NCBI RefSeq assembly: GCF_000368685.1
Contig: NZ_KB849626.1
Location: forward strand, 124,001 to 188,000
Length of the DNA: 64,000 bases
Source: Acinetobacter baylyi DSM 14961 = CIP 107474
Lineage (GTDB): Bacteria > Pseudomonadota > Gammaproteobacteria > Pseudomonadales > Moraxellaceae
Reading direction: 5' to 3'
Shown here one piece after another: positions 29,184-38,377 of this stretch. Position numbers and translations under genes: made by a program. The first letter of the stretch is position 1. Each line of letters starts with the position of its first letter. The notes beneath the pieces were generated by a model, which was given only the letters and a program-made list of their open reading frames with translations, was not told the origin of the DNA and did not search any database.

Positions 29184-29981
29184 ATGCTACAGACTGAACA
29201 AGAAATGTTTTCACGTGATGGTGTGACCGTGATTCGTGGCTTATTTAAAGACTGGGTTGCACTTTTGCGCCGTGGTGTCGAGCTAAATGAGCAGCAACCT
29301 GGTCCAAGCTTTCGAGACTACACGCCTGATCAGCCAGAAAATCGTTTTTGGGCTGATTACTGCAATTGGCGACGAATTCAACCTTTTTACGAATTTGTCT
29401 ATCAAAGTCCAGCAGGACAAATTGCAAAAAGTCTGATGCAATCTCGTGATGTCCGTCTATTTCATGAGCATGTACTGGTCAAAAGTCCAAATTCATCCAA
29501 AGTTACGCCATGGCATCATGATGCACCTTATTATCCTGTAAATGCTAAACAAACTTTAAGTCTGTGGATACCGCTTGATCCTATTTCCCGTGAATCCAGT
29601 ATTGAGTTTGTTGCAGGGTCGCATCGCTGGAATAAACACTTTAAAGCTCAAAGTTTTAATGGACAATACTATGAACACTCAGGTATGCAGGAAGAGTCCT
29701 TACCCGATATTGACGGTCATCGAGAGCAGTACAATATTTTAGGTTGGGAACTTGAACCAGGTGATGCAATTGCATTTGATTATCTTACCATTCATGGTGC
29801 ACCAGGTAATTTATCCAGTGAGTATGCCAGACGCGCCGTGTCGTTTCGTTGGTTGGGGGATGACGCGATTTATGTCAATCGGGGTGGCAAGACCTCACCT
29901 GAGTACCCGCATTTAAATACCATTTTAAAAACAGGCGACGCACTACCGATAGATGAATTTCCATTTATTCCCACATTATAA
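29184..29981 (+). CDS. Phytanoyl-CoA dioxygenase (PhyH) family oxygenase, copy 2
   Basis: A 265-residue Fe(II)/2-oxoglutarate oxygenase of the PhyH superfamily, distinct in sequence from copy 1 at 25074. The iron motif is HHD in PWHHDAPYYP near residue 112, and the distal His/Arg pair is in LTIHGAPGNLSSEYARRAVSFRW near 200. The conserved SLWIPLDPISRESSIEFVAGSH strand lies between them. It begins FSRDGVTVIRG as expected. It stands alone between the porin and the flavin monooxygenase gene, with its own leader and terminator. Two different oxygenases in one cluster suggest sequential oxidation or two related substrates. Confidence 0.87.
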   Translation: MLQTEQEMFSRDGVTVIRGLFKDWVALLRRGVELNEQQPGPSFRDYTPDQPENRFWADYCNWRRIQPFYEFVYQSPAGQIAKSLMQSRDVRLFHEHVLVKSPNSSKVTPWHHDAPYYPVNAKQTLSLWIPLDPISRESSIEFVAGSHRWNKHFKAQSFNGQYYEHSGMQEESLPDIDGHREQYNILGWELEPGDAIAFDYLTIHGAPGNLSSEYARRAVSFRWLGDDAIYVNRGGKTSPEYPHLNTILKTGDALPIDEFPFIPTL

Positions 29982-30509
29982 AAAAGCCTCATTCGCCTTA
30001 TATAGCCAATCTTACTTTTTTTCGAGATTGGTTTTCTTATTTTAATTTTAAAATGCTTTATTTAAATTGTTTAAACAATACAGGCACTTGAATTAAAAAA
30101 ATATCAAAACAAGCCATTAAATTTTTATAGAGATATTTTTGGTTTTAAATAAATTTTTTCTTAAGTTAATCAAGAAATATTGAATATTTGATCTGAGTGA
30201 TTCCGTATAAATTTTTATGAAAAACTCGGTTCTTTATTCTGGTTATAAACATGGATCGGGTCGTGGTCATTAAAAAAGCGGGCGATAGAGAATCCCATCG
30301 CTTTGATTTTGATGAGATAGATTAATTCGTTTTTTTTGATTCAAGCGTTCTGCTTATATGATTTTCACTTTAGGCAGTAGCTCATTATATTGAAATCATC
30401 ATAGTTAGTTTCTTGTACATTCAATCAATGTATTTGATGGAAGAATGAAGCTGCAATCAAAAAACAATACAAGGTAATTAAGAGAGCTATCTTGTAAAGG
30501 AACGCAAAG
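29982..30509. other. 528-bp AT-rich gap with a terminator and a doubtful 24-codon ORF
   Basis: The terminator for the second PhyH gene is CCAATCT (30006-30012) with AGATTGG (30025-30031), then TTTT. A 24-codon ORF at 30251-30325 has a protein-like composition (it begins MDRVVVIKKAG) but no ribosome site, and may be a gene fragment. The rest holds the leader of the flavin monooxygenase gene with an AAAGGA ribosome site. I see no other structure. Confidence 0.55.
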
Positions 30510-31784
30510 ATGAAATTAGATAATATTCAAGTTGATACTGTCGTAGTTGGTGCAGGTCAAGCAGGCGTTGCCATGAGCGAGCATCTAACGGCATTAGGGA
30601 TTTCCCACCTTGTGATTGAAAAAAATCGTATCGCAGAAGCGTGGAGAAGCAGACGCTGGGACTCATTGGTTGCAAATGGTCCATGCTGGCATGATCGTTT
30701 TCCAAATATGACCTTTGATGCCGATCAGGATAGTTTTGTGCATCATGACCAAGTTGCTGAATACTTTGAGAAATATGCAAAGCAATTTAATGCCCCTATT
30801 GAAACAGGGGTTGAAGTCACTAAAGCCTATAAAAATAAGAATAAAAAAGGATTCACTGTCGAAACCAGTCAAGGCGTGATTCAAACCCAGCGTATTGTGG
30901 TGGCAACAGGTGCTTTCCAAAAAGCAATTATTCCCTCAATTGCGCCAAAACAGCCTGATTTTTATCAAATTCATTCCGATCAATATCGCAATCCACAGGC
31001 GTTGCCAGAAGGCAATGTACTGGTCATCGGTTCAGGTTCTTCTGGTGTACAAATTGCAGATGAAATCAATCGTTCTGGTCGAAAAGTTTATCTATCGGTG
31101 GGACCTCACGAGCGTCCGCCACGTAGTTACCGTAATCGTGACAATGTCTGGTGGTTAGGGGTATTAGGCGGCTGGGATTATATGAAATCTGATAATAGTC
31201 CGCTAAAAGGTCTGGCCGTCAGTGGTGCTCGGGGAGGAGTCAATATTGATTTTCGGTTATTGGCAAATGAAGGAATTACGTTGTTGGGCATGACCCGATC
31301 TTTTGAAGGCGATAAAATTTATTTCCAAAATGATTTGCAAAAAAATTTAAAAGATGGCGATGAAACCCTACTTAAATTTTTAGACAGTGCTGATGAATAT
31401 GTACGCCAAAATGAACTAAATTTACCTTTAGAACATCAGGTTCGTGAGATTCTTCCAGATCCATCATGTGTCACTGATCCTATTCTGGCGCTTGACCTGA
31501 AAGAAGCCAATATTACCACCGTGATTTGGGCATCGGGTTTTGGTCTGGATTATGACTGGCTACAAGTTAAAGCCTTCAATGATCAAGGTCGACCTGCGCA
31601 TAAGCAAGGCATTTCTGATGAGCGTGGCGTTTACTTCTTGGGTTTACCTTATCTGACAGGTCGAGGTTCGAGCTTTATTTGGGGAGTCTGGTACGATGCA
31701 AAACATATTGCTGACCATATCCAAATTCAACGATCTTATCTGGATTACCAAACCGATAAAGATTCACTCGACCATAGTGCTTAA
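30510..31784 (+). CDS. Flavin-containing monooxygenase (FAD/NAD(P)H oxidoreductase)
   Basis: A 424-residue two-dinucleotide-fold flavoprotein. The FAD motif GAGQAGVAMSEHL is near residue 15, and a second Rossmann motif GSGSSGVQIADEI near 172 binds NAD(P)H. A C-terminal ATG-like motif reads TTVIWASGFGLDYDW, followed by GRPAHKQGISDERGVYFLGLP. This layout is that of bacterial FMO/YUCCA-like monooxygenases and the CzcO-like group, which oxygenate nitrogen or sulphur atoms or carbonyls. It is the last gene of the cluster that starts at RidA, and is preceded by an AAAGGA ribosome site. An N-hydroxylation or Baeyer-Villiger role in the pathway is possible but not shown. Confidence 0.85.
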   Translation: MKLDNIQVDTVVVGAGQAGVAMSEHLTALGISHLVIEKNRIAEAWRSRRWDSLVANGPCWHDRFPNMTFDADQDSFVHHDQVAEYFEKYAKQFNAPIETGVEVTKAYKNKNKKGFTVETSQGVIQTQRIVVATGAFQKAIIPSIAPKQPDFYQIHSDQYRNPQALPEGNVLVIGSGSSGVQIADEINRSGRKVYLSVGPHERPPRSYRNRDNVWWLGVLGGWDYMKSDNSPLKGLAVSGARGGVNIDFRLLANEGITLLGMTRSFEGDKIYFQNDLQKNLKDGDETLLKFLDSADEYVRQNELNLPLEHQVREILPDPSCVTDPILALDLKEANITTVIWASGFGLDYDWLQVKAFNDQGRPAHKQGISDERGVYFLGLPYLTGRGSSFIWGVWYDAKHIADHIQIQRSYLDYQTDKDSLDHSA

Positions 31785-32353
31785 TCATATAGATTAAGTT
31801 TAGCTATTGTGCATTGAAACCCAATTGTGAAATATCGTATTGAAATAACGGTTAGAGATTTCACGATTGGGGGATTAGTACAGCTATCAAAACAACAATC
31901 AGATGATAATAACAAATAGCGTTGTAAAGCATATCAGAGACTTTAGCATATCAGAGACTTTAGATGGGTGACCATCATTTGACTGTTTTAAGTTACCCTT
32001 TAAAAGCAATCGATTTAATTCGAATGATACTGGTCCGATGTAGTGGAATCGGGAATATTCCAAGAATGAGTGGCTGTTGTATCACCAATACTCTGACAAC
32101 TTTGGTGTACTCTGAATAAAAGACCGTTATTACTGCTGAAGGGATCAAATAAAATGTGTAATAGCAGCAATCAATCGCGTTCAAACAGGATACATAAATG
32201 ATGTAAAAGTATTTAATTGAGCATTTTTACATTCATTGGGGTTGTGTATGGTGATGTTAAAATGAGCAGCATACATTTTGAAATACACTACATTAACAAA
32301 TCTATGGCGCTCTGCTATATTCTGCCCATTCTAATTAAATTGAGAAATAGATA
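31785..32353. other. 569-bp gap with inverted repeat and tandem 17-bp duplication
   Basis: CCCAATTGTGAAAT (31820-31833) faces ATTTCACGATTGGG (31858-31871), a 14-bp stem with one G-T pair and no T run. CATATCAGAGACTTTAG occurs twice in tandem at 31930-31946 and 31947-31963. No gene is credible. The waaA leader is at the right end. Confidence 0.6.
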
Positions 32354-33637
32354 TTGGCGACTCCATTTTGGTATAACGCTGCATTAAAAGTGTTAAAGCC
32401 TGTTTATCGCTGGCGGATTAAAAAGCGGGCTGAAAATGAAATGCGTTACCAGCAGGAATGTCGTGAGCGCTTTGGTCCGTTTCAGCAGCCCCAAAATCGT
32501 CATGCATTATGGTTTCATGCGGTTTCGGTGGGTGAAACCAATGCAGCTCAGCCTTTAATAGAATATTATCTAAAACTGGGCCATCCTGTGTTGGTGACGA
32601 ACACCACAAAAACAGGGCAAGCACGTGCCAAGTCATTATTTTTAAAATCTCCTTATCTGGAGCTGTTTCAGGCAGTGTATTTACCTGTCGATCAGATATT
32701 TTTACTCAAACAATTTTTTGAGCTGTATCAACCCAAACTACTGGCGTTAGTTGAAACCGAGCTTTGGCCCAATCTGATTGATCAGGCACAACATTACGGC
32801 GTTCCCACATTTTTAATCAATGCACGACTATCAGAAAAATCGGCACAGGGCTATGCACGGGTATCTGCTCTAAGTAATGCAATGCTGAGTCGCTTAACTG
32901 GTTTACTGGCACAAGATCAATCCACTCAGCAGCGTTTTATTGGGCTTGGACTAGCAAGAGAAAAAGCTCAAGTGGTGGGTAATATCAAATTTGATATAGA
33001 CGTGCCTTTGCTGTTTGTTGAACAAGCCAGAAGATTGCAACAACAATGGCAACTGGCTGGTCGTAAAATCATGGTTTTGGCCAGTACACATGCACCTGAA
33101 GAGCAACAACTTTTAACTGCACTGAAAACACATTTAATGGCAGATCCAGATTTGTTATGTATTGTGGTTCCACGTCATCCAGAACGTTTTGATGAGGTTT
33201 TTCAGATTTGTCAAAATCTACAGCTTGATACAGCTCGGCGTAGTTTGGAGCAACCGATACAGCCAGAAACTCAAGTCTATCTGGCAGATAGTATGGGCGA
33301 ATTGTGGTTGTGGTATGCGCTGGCACAGACTGCATTTGTTGGCGGTTCGCTCAATGAACCTGGTGGTGGCCATAATATTCTTGAACCCATGGCACTTAAG
33401 ATTCCAGTGGTGATTGGACCGCGCTATTTTAATTTTCAGACTATTGTTGATGAATTTAGAGAAACCGAGGCGATTGATATCGTGCAGGATGCGACTCAGG
33501 CGGTGCGGCAATTATTACATTATGTAAGCACTCCAAACAGTGCTGATCAGATAGTCGATCATGCGCAGTCCATTTTGCAACGTAACAAAGGCTCGTTAGC
33601 ACGACATATTCATGTATTGGATCAATATTTATCATGA
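32354..33637 (+). CDS. waaA: 3-deoxy-D-manno-octulosonic acid (Kdo) transferase WaaA
   Basis: A 427-residue GT-B glycosyltransferase that adds Kdo to lipid IVA at the inner membrane, joining lipid A to core sugars. The acidic Glu motif FHAVSVGETNAAQPL, VETELWPN, and the C-terminal FVGGSLNEPGGGHNILEP nucleotide-binding region are all present. The start is TTG at 32354: an in-frame TAG lies only 3 bp upstream, so no earlier start is possible, and a GAGAA site precedes it. rsmE overlaps its last 4 bp (ATGA), so the two are translationally coupled. It is slightly basic at the N-terminus with a single anchoring hydrophobic stretch. Confidence 0.95.
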   Translation: MATPFWYNAALKVLKPVYRWRIKKRAENEMRYQQECRERFGPFQQPQNRHALWFHAVSVGETNAAQPLIEYYLKLGHPVLVTNTTKTGQARAKSLFLKSPYLELFQAVYLPVDQIFLLKQFFELYQPKLLALVETELWPNLIDQAQHYGVPTFLINARLSEKSAQGYARVSALSNAMLSRLTGLLAQDQSTQQRFIGLGLAREKAQVVGNIKFDIDVPLLFVEQARRLQQQWQLAGRKIMVLASTHAPEEQQLLTALKTHLMADPDLLCIVVPRHPERFDEVFQICQNLQLDTARRSLEQPIQPETQVYLADSMGELWLWYALAQTAFVGGSLNEPGGGHNILEPMALKIPVVIGPRYFNFQTIVDEFRETEAIDIVQDATQAVRQLLHYVSTPNSADQIVDHAQSILQRNKGSLARHIHVLDQYLS

Positions 33638-34341
33638 ATATTGTATTGCTTGAACCCAAAGATACCGCGCAAGCTGAATGGCGCATTCATTCAGCACGTC
33701 AGCTGAGTCATCTACATAAACAACTCAATATTCAAGTGGACGATACACTTAAAGTGGGGATTCGCAATGGGAAACGTTATCTAACCCGTATTGTGGCAAT
33801 TGAAGAGCAAGAGATTCGGGTGACCCCGATACAGCAGGAGGCCTGTCCAGCCAAATTACCTGTAACGCTTATCGTGGCAATGCCACGTCCCAAAGTATTA
33901 CGCCGTCTGATCATGGACAGTGTGACTTTAGGGGTAGAGCGCATTTGTCTAACTCATAGTTATCGGGTGGATAAAAGCTACTGGCAGACACCTTTTTTGC
34001 AGCAGCTCGACGACTATATTACGCTGGGGCTTGAGCAAGCTGGCGACACGATCGTGCCTGATATCCAGCTTTACAAGCGTTTTAAGCCGTTTGTGGAAGA
34101 TGTGTTGCCAAGTCTAATTGCACCTTTGCGTCCTGCTTTTGTGGCACATCCTTATGCAGAAACCGCCATGCCACATGCAATTGAGCATCCTTGTAGCATC
34201 ATCATCGGGCCCGAAGGTGGTTTTATCCCTTATGAAGTCGATTTACTGATTAAAAACGGCTGCCAGGCTTATCACTTGGGCAGCCGGATTTTAAGAACTG
34301 AAACAGCCGTTTCTTATCTATTGGGGCGACTATTTGTTTGA
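33634..34341 (+). CDS. rsmE: 16S rRNA m3U1498 methyltransferase RsmE
   Basis: A 235-residue SPOUT-class methyltransferase that methylates U1498 of 16S rRNA. An N-terminal PUA-like domain (RIHSARQLSHLHKQLNIQVDD...GIRNGKRYL) precedes the knotted domain with IIIGPEGGFIPYEVDLL near residue 188 and LGSRILRTETAVSYLL at the C-terminus, the SAM-binding knot. The start overlaps the waaA stop by four bases. It converges with the MscS gene and overlaps it by 12 bp at the 3' ends. Confidence 0.95.
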   Translation: MNIVLLEPKDTAQAEWRIHSARQLSHLHKQLNIQVDDTLKVGIRNGKRYLTRIVAIEEQEIRVTPIQQEACPAKLPVTLIVAMPRPKVLRRLIMDSVTLGVERICLTHSYRVDKSYWQTPFLQQLDDYITLGLEQAGDTIVPDIQLYKRFKPFVEDVLPSLIAPLRPAFVAHPYAETAMPHAIEHPCSIIIGPEGGFIPYEVDLLIKNGCQAYHLGSRILRTETAVSYLLGRLFV

Positions 34342-35313
34342 CGTATCCTGAGATTGAGGCGCTGTTAAAACATCAGGCGTACTTTGATGGACTTTTAGTT
34401 CCTGAATTGGATACGGAATATTAATTCTTTGTGCATTAAAGGCCTTTTTGACTTCTGCCTGTATTTCACTGATTGATGTTGCGATCCCAGTTTCGGAGGT
34501 ATCCACCCACCAGCGTACGGTCAGGTTGACCGAGAAATCTGCCAAAGCAGTAACATTAACACTAAACGCAGGCTGGCTCAGTACGTTACGGTTGTTGCTC
34601 AGAATATCCATGATAATCGATTTGGCTTTTTGTTCGTCATCTTCATAACCAATTCCGACCACAAACTCGCAGCGACGGCGCTGATAGGCGGTATTCACGG
34701 TAATGGCGCTGGTATACACATTGGCGTTTGGGATGACTAAACGGCGACCATCAGGAGAGCGTAAAAAGGTCGCGCGAATTTGGATATCTTCAACCGTACC
34801 TTCCATACCATTGACAATAATATCGTCGCCAATACGGAATGGTTCACTCAGTAAAATCAGCACACCAGATAAGAGATTCTGAAAAATATCTTTAAACGCA
34901 AAACCAATGGCAACAGAACCGATCCCCAATGCACTGACTAACTGACTTGGAGTAAAACCAGGAATGGCGATCACCAGTGCGATGAGGAAACCCACAAACA
35001 TGATCAAAACACTACCAACTCGATTGAGTACCAAGACCAGATTTTGGCGGGTATAACTGCGATTGGTCAGGGTTTTATCAATAAATAGCTTAAAAACTTT
35101 GGTTAAAAGCCAGAAAATAAGAAATACTGCCAGTGCAATACATAAATAGGGAATACGCTCCCAGAAACTATCTACAATTTTATCAATTGTGGTATAGGTT
35201 TCATGATATTTCTCGGTATGCTGTATGACGGATTGAGTGGTTTTTTGCCCAGCTTGTTGTAACAGCGTCGCTGTATCTGATGCGACCTGATCTAGTTTAT
35301 TTTGTTCAGACAC
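34330..35313 (-). CDS. MscS-family small-conductance mechanosensitive channel
   Basis: A 327-residue channel that opens under membrane tension to release solutes during hypo-osmotic shock. A charged N-terminal region of about 45 residues precedes TM1 (LCIALAVFLIFWLLTKVF) and TM2 (VGSVLIMFVGFLIALVIAIPGF). The pore helix TM3 is LVSALGIGSVAIGFAFKDIFQNLLSG near 145-170. The beta domain signature GDDIIVNGMEGTVEDIQIRATFLRSPDGRRLVIPNANV follows, and the alpha/beta C-terminal domain is complete. It is about 40 residues longer than E. coli MscS, mostly at the N-terminus. Its 3' end overlaps rsmE. Confidence 0.93.
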   Translation of the reverse strand: MSEQNKLDQVASDTATLLQQAGQKTTQSVIQHTEKYHETYTTIDKIVDSFWERIPYLCIALAVFLIFWLLTKVFKLFIDKTLTNRSYTRQNLVLVLNRVGSVLIMFVGFLIALVIAIPGFTPSQLVSALGIGSVAIGFAFKDIFQNLLSGVLILLSEPFRIGDDIIVNGMEGTVEDIQIRATFLRSPDGRRLVIPNANVYTSAITVNTAYQRRRCEFVVGIGYEDDEQKAKSIIMDILSNNRNVLSQPAFSVNVTALADFSVNLTVRWWVDTSETGIATSISEIQAEVKKAFNAQRINIPYPIQELKVHQSTPDVLTAPQSQDTSNK

Positions 35314-35405
35314 TCGAATTCCTGGTGTGATAAAAGGGTTGAGAGAGAGTTAATGGGAAAGTGTAGTATGAAGTTTTTAAGCACTCAACCTTTCAGCGGT
35401 TATGT

Positions 35406-35990
35406 TTAGAAATAACCTGTATTTTTAGGGATTAACTCCTGTGGAAAATCAAGATGACCAGTTCCCAACATAAAAGAGACAAGACGACCAAGCATCAGCA
35501 GGCTTAAGAGTAAAACAATCACAATCATCCAGCCTAGAATCTTTTCCCAAACTGGTGAAGGGCGTGGGATACCATAGTCATTGCTTGCCTTTGAGCCAGG
35601 AATAAACAGTAAATAAAGAATGAGAATAAACTGAATCACGGGCACAAAAAACAACAAACACCACCAACCACTGCGGTTGGTATCATGCAGACGACGAATC
35701 ATCAGAACCACATGAAAATAAAAAAATAAAATTGAAATACCAAACATGATAAAACCAAAGCTACCAGATAAGGCATTTAACAGTTGGTCATCCCATGTCA
35801 CCTGACTCAGACTAAAAATCCCCATGATTAATCCTGTGCCAAACAGACACATCAATCCTATCAGATTGATAAACCCATACCAGGCCAGATAACTGAGTCG
35901 ATTGAAACGACCAGAAGGAGAAAGAGGACGATCGGGTACAGGTGGCAAACTGGATGAAAACAAAGATGAATGTGAAGACGTCTGATTCAT
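35406..35990 (-). CDS. DUF805 family membrane protein
   Basis: A 194-residue inner-membrane protein with the DUF805 layout: a soluble Pro/Ser-rich N-terminus of about 25 residues, the GRFNRLSYLAWYG entry motif, four hydrophobic segments and the diagnostic IRRLHDTNRSGWWCLLFFVPVIQF loop near residues 92-115. It ends with a further membrane segment near the C-terminus. The function of the family is unknown. It is divergent from acs, with a shared 290-bp promoter region, and downstream on the same strand lies the MscS gene 92 bp away. Confidence 0.88.
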   Translation of the reverse strand: MNQTSSHSSLFSSSLPPVPDRPLSPSGRFNRLSYLAWYGFINLIGLMCLFGTGLIMGIFSLSQVTWDDQLLNALSGSFGFIMFGISILFFYFHVVLMIRRLHDTNRSGWWCLLFFVPVIQFILILYLLFIPGSKASNDYGIPRPSPVWEKILGWMIVIVLLLSLLMLGRLVSFMLGTGHLDFPQELIPKNTGYF

Positions 35991-36153
35991 GTCGGCCTCA
36001 TAGATAATTTTTTAAATTTATTGACCCGATCAAGTATAGTGAGATCTAGACCACATACGATAGCTTCAAAACCATTGGTTATGCGGAGCATACAAAAAAT
36101 GACGCAATTAGAACTGTTTGTATTTTTACTGATCTGCTAAATTGAACATTATA

Positions 36154-36161
36154 CGACCAAA
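36154..36161 (+). promoter_or_regulatory. CGACCAAA octamer upstream of acs
   Basis: The octamer CGACCAAA lies 119 bp before the acs start. The same octamer occurs twice in the crbS/yjcH intergenic region (48334 and 48409). It is offered as a possible half-site of the CrbR response regulator; short and chosen by eye. Confidence 0.3.
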
Positions 36162-36280
36162 TGGTGATTGTTTTACATAAGAAAATATGTGGATACTGCT
36201 TGAGCTAGAACAAAAACATCAAACACAGTGTCGATATATAAGCTTCGTGACGAGGCGTAAAAAATCAAGGAAGTGATACT

Positions 36281-38242
36281 ATGAATGAAATCTATCCAGT
36301 ACCTGAAGAGTTTAAAAAAACAGCCCGTACCGTAGAAGCGGATTATTTTACCCGCTATCAAAAATCAATCGAAGATCCAGATGCTTTTTGGGCAGATGAA
36401 GCCCGCAATGTAGACTGGATAAAACCATTTACCCAAGTCAAAAACAGCAACTATGATGCAGAGCAATTCAAAATTGAATGGTTTGCAGATGGTCAGCTCA
36501 ATGTCTGCGCAAATTGTCTGGATCGACATTTAAAAGAACATCCGCACAAACCCGCAATTATCTGGGAAGGTGATCATCCTTCACGACATAAAATTATTTC
36601 CTTTAAAGAGCTATACGAAGAAGTTTGTCGGTTTGCCAATGTATTAAAAAAATATGGTATTTCCAAAGGCGACCGTGTTGTACTTTATATGCCAATGGTG
36701 TCTGAAGCAGCGATTGCCATGTTGGCATGCGCGCGAATTGGTGCGGTGCACTGTGTGGTGTTTGGTGGCTTTTCGCCAGACTCATTGGCAAGTCGGATTG
36801 AAGACTGTCAGGCCAAACTGGTGATTACCGCCGATGCAGGTATGCGAGGAGGTAAATTACTTCCACTCAAGGACAGTGTAGATGAAGCACTTAAGCTTGA
36901 AGGAACTGAGTCGATTGAGCATGTGATTGTGGTGCATCGGACAGGTAATCCGATCCATTTTCAGGAAGGACGTGATCTCTGGTATCACGTGGTGATTACT
37001 GAGGTGAATGAAATTTGCCCACCAGAACAAATGAATGCTGAAGATCCACTATTTATCCTGTATACCTCAGGCTCGACTGGAAAGCCAAAAGGGGTGCTGC
37101 ATACCACAGGCGGTTATCTGGTCTATGCCACCACAACATTCAGAGAAGTCTTTGACATTAAACAAGATGATGTGTACTGGTGTACGGCTGATGTGGGCTG
37201 GATTACAGGTCATAGTTATCTGATTTATGGTCCACTTTCCAATGGCACAACCACCCTGATGTTTGAAGGCATTCCGCAATATCCGACATGGGCACGAATT
37301 GGACATATTGTCGATAAACATAACGTCACGATTCTCTATACCGCACCGACTGCCATTCGTTCCATGATGCGTGAAGGAGATGCGTTTGTACGTGAAAGTG
37401 ACCGTAGTAGCTTGCGCTTATTGGGTACAGTCGGTGAGCCAATCAATCCAGAAGCCTGGTCATGGTATTATAACGTGGTAGGTGAAGGCCGTTGTCCTGT
37501 GGTCGATACATGGTGGCAAACAGAAACGGGCGGTATCCTGATTGCACCTTTACCTGGTGCAACAGCATTAAAACCAGGATCGGCGACACGCCCATTTTTT
37601 GGTGTTCAACCAGGGCTTGTCGATGGCGATGGTCATGAGATTGAAGGTGCCGCAGAAGGAAACCTCGTGATTAAGGATTCTTGGCCAGGTCAGATGCGTG
37701 GTATTTGGGGAGATCCTAAACGCTTTATTGAAGCTTATTTTTCAACTTTCCCTGGTCGTTATTTTACTGGTGACGGTGCGCGCCGCGATGAAGATGGTTA
37801 TTACTGGATTACAGGGCGTGTCGATGATGTTTTAAACATTTCAGGGCATCGTCTTGGAACAGCAGAAATTGAAAGTGCTTTGGTGGCACATCCGCATGTG
37901 GCTGAGGCTGCCGTGGTAGGCATGCCACATGAAATCAAAGGTCAAGGCATTTGTACCTTTGTGACCCTTCAGGCTGGTGTGGATGAATCGGAAGAGTTAC
38001 GTAAAGAATTGGTACAGTGGGTTCGTAAGATTTTAGGGCCGATTGCAACGCCTGATGCATTACATTGGGCACCCGCTTTGCCTAAAACCCGTTCTGGTAA
38101 AATCATGCGTCGTATATTACGTAAAATTGCGGCCAATGAGCTTGATAGTTTGGGGGACACCTCGACTCTGGCCGATCCAAGTGTGGTTGAGTATCTGATT
38201 AACACGGTCTATCCAGAAAAAACGCAAAATTCCACATCATAG
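36281..38242 (+). CDS. acs: Acetyl-CoA synthetase, AMP-forming
   Basis: A 653-residue ANL-superfamily ligase that activates acetate to acetyl-CoA via acetyl-AMP, the high-affinity route for acetate scavenging. The P-loop [19 protein letters not shown] near residue 262, [10 protein letters not shown] near 410, and the A10 motif [11 protein letters not shown] with the regulatory lysine at 607 (acetylated in other bacteria) are present. Length matches the family. A good AAGGAAGTG ribosome site precedes the ATG. Downstream there is a 9-bp hairpin at 38250-38276. The acetate permease actP and the CrbS/CrbR pair that controls acs in related bacteria lie 7-14 kb to the right. Confidence 0.98.
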   Translation: MNEIYPVPEEFKKTARTVEADYFTRYQKSIEDPDAFWADEARNVDWIKPFTQVKNSNYDAEQFKIEWFADGQLNVCANCLDRHLKEHPHKPAIIWEGDHPSRHKIISFKELYEEVCRFANVLKKYGISKGDRVVLYMPMVSEAAIAMLACARIGAVHCVVFGGFSPDSLASRIEDCQAKLVITADAGMRGGKLLPLKDSVDEALKLEGTESIEHVIVVHRTGNPIHFQEGRDLWYHVVITEVNEICPPEQMNAEDPLFILYTSGSTGKPKGVLHTTGGYLVYATTTFREVFDIKQDDVYWCTADVGWITGHSYLIYGPLSNGTTTLMFEGIPQYPTWARIGHIVDKHNVTILYTAPTAIRSMMREGDAFVRESDRSSLRLLGTVGEPINPEAWSWYYNVVGEGRCPVVDTWWQTETGGILIAPLPGATALKPGSATRPFFGVQPGLVDGDGHEIEGAAEGNLVIKDSWPGQMRGIWGDPKRFIEAYFSTFPGRYFTGDGARRDEDGYYWITGRVDDVLNISGHRLGTAEIESALVAHPHVAEAAVVGMPHEIKGQGICTFVTLQAGVDESEELRKELVQWVRKILGPIATPDALHWAPALPKTRSGKIMRRILRKIAANELDSLGDTSTLADPSVVEYLINTVYPEKTQNSTS

Positions 38243-38249
38243 TCATGCT

Positions 38250-38276
38250 CCCTGCAAGCCGAATAGACTTGCAGGG
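38250..38276. terminator. Hairpin after acs
   Basis: CCCTGCAAG (38250-38258) pairs with CTTGCAGGG (38268-38276), a perfect 9-bp stem. It is followed by AAGTCTTTA rather than a clean T run, so termination strength is uncertain. Confidence 0.6.
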
Positions 38277-38377
38277 AAGTCTTTATATTTGTTGAAAAGT
38301 ATTGCTGAAATTTGGATAAAGCACTGCACGGGTTTTTGTTAGGCTAAACACACTTCTTTCTGGTGATCAATTTTATC

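Noticed and set aside
26021..31784. Ectoine/hydroxyectoine utilisation as the function of the catabolic cluster
   Set aside because: PhyH and M20 proteins occur in ectoine pathways, but there is no ectoine synthase, DoeA-like hydrolase, transaminase or semialdehyde dehydrogenase here.
31993..32184. 63-codon minus-strand ORF in the gap before waaA
   Set aside because: Hydrophobic and aromatic-rich translation without a ribosome site or recognisable family; chance openness in AT-rich DNA is as likely.
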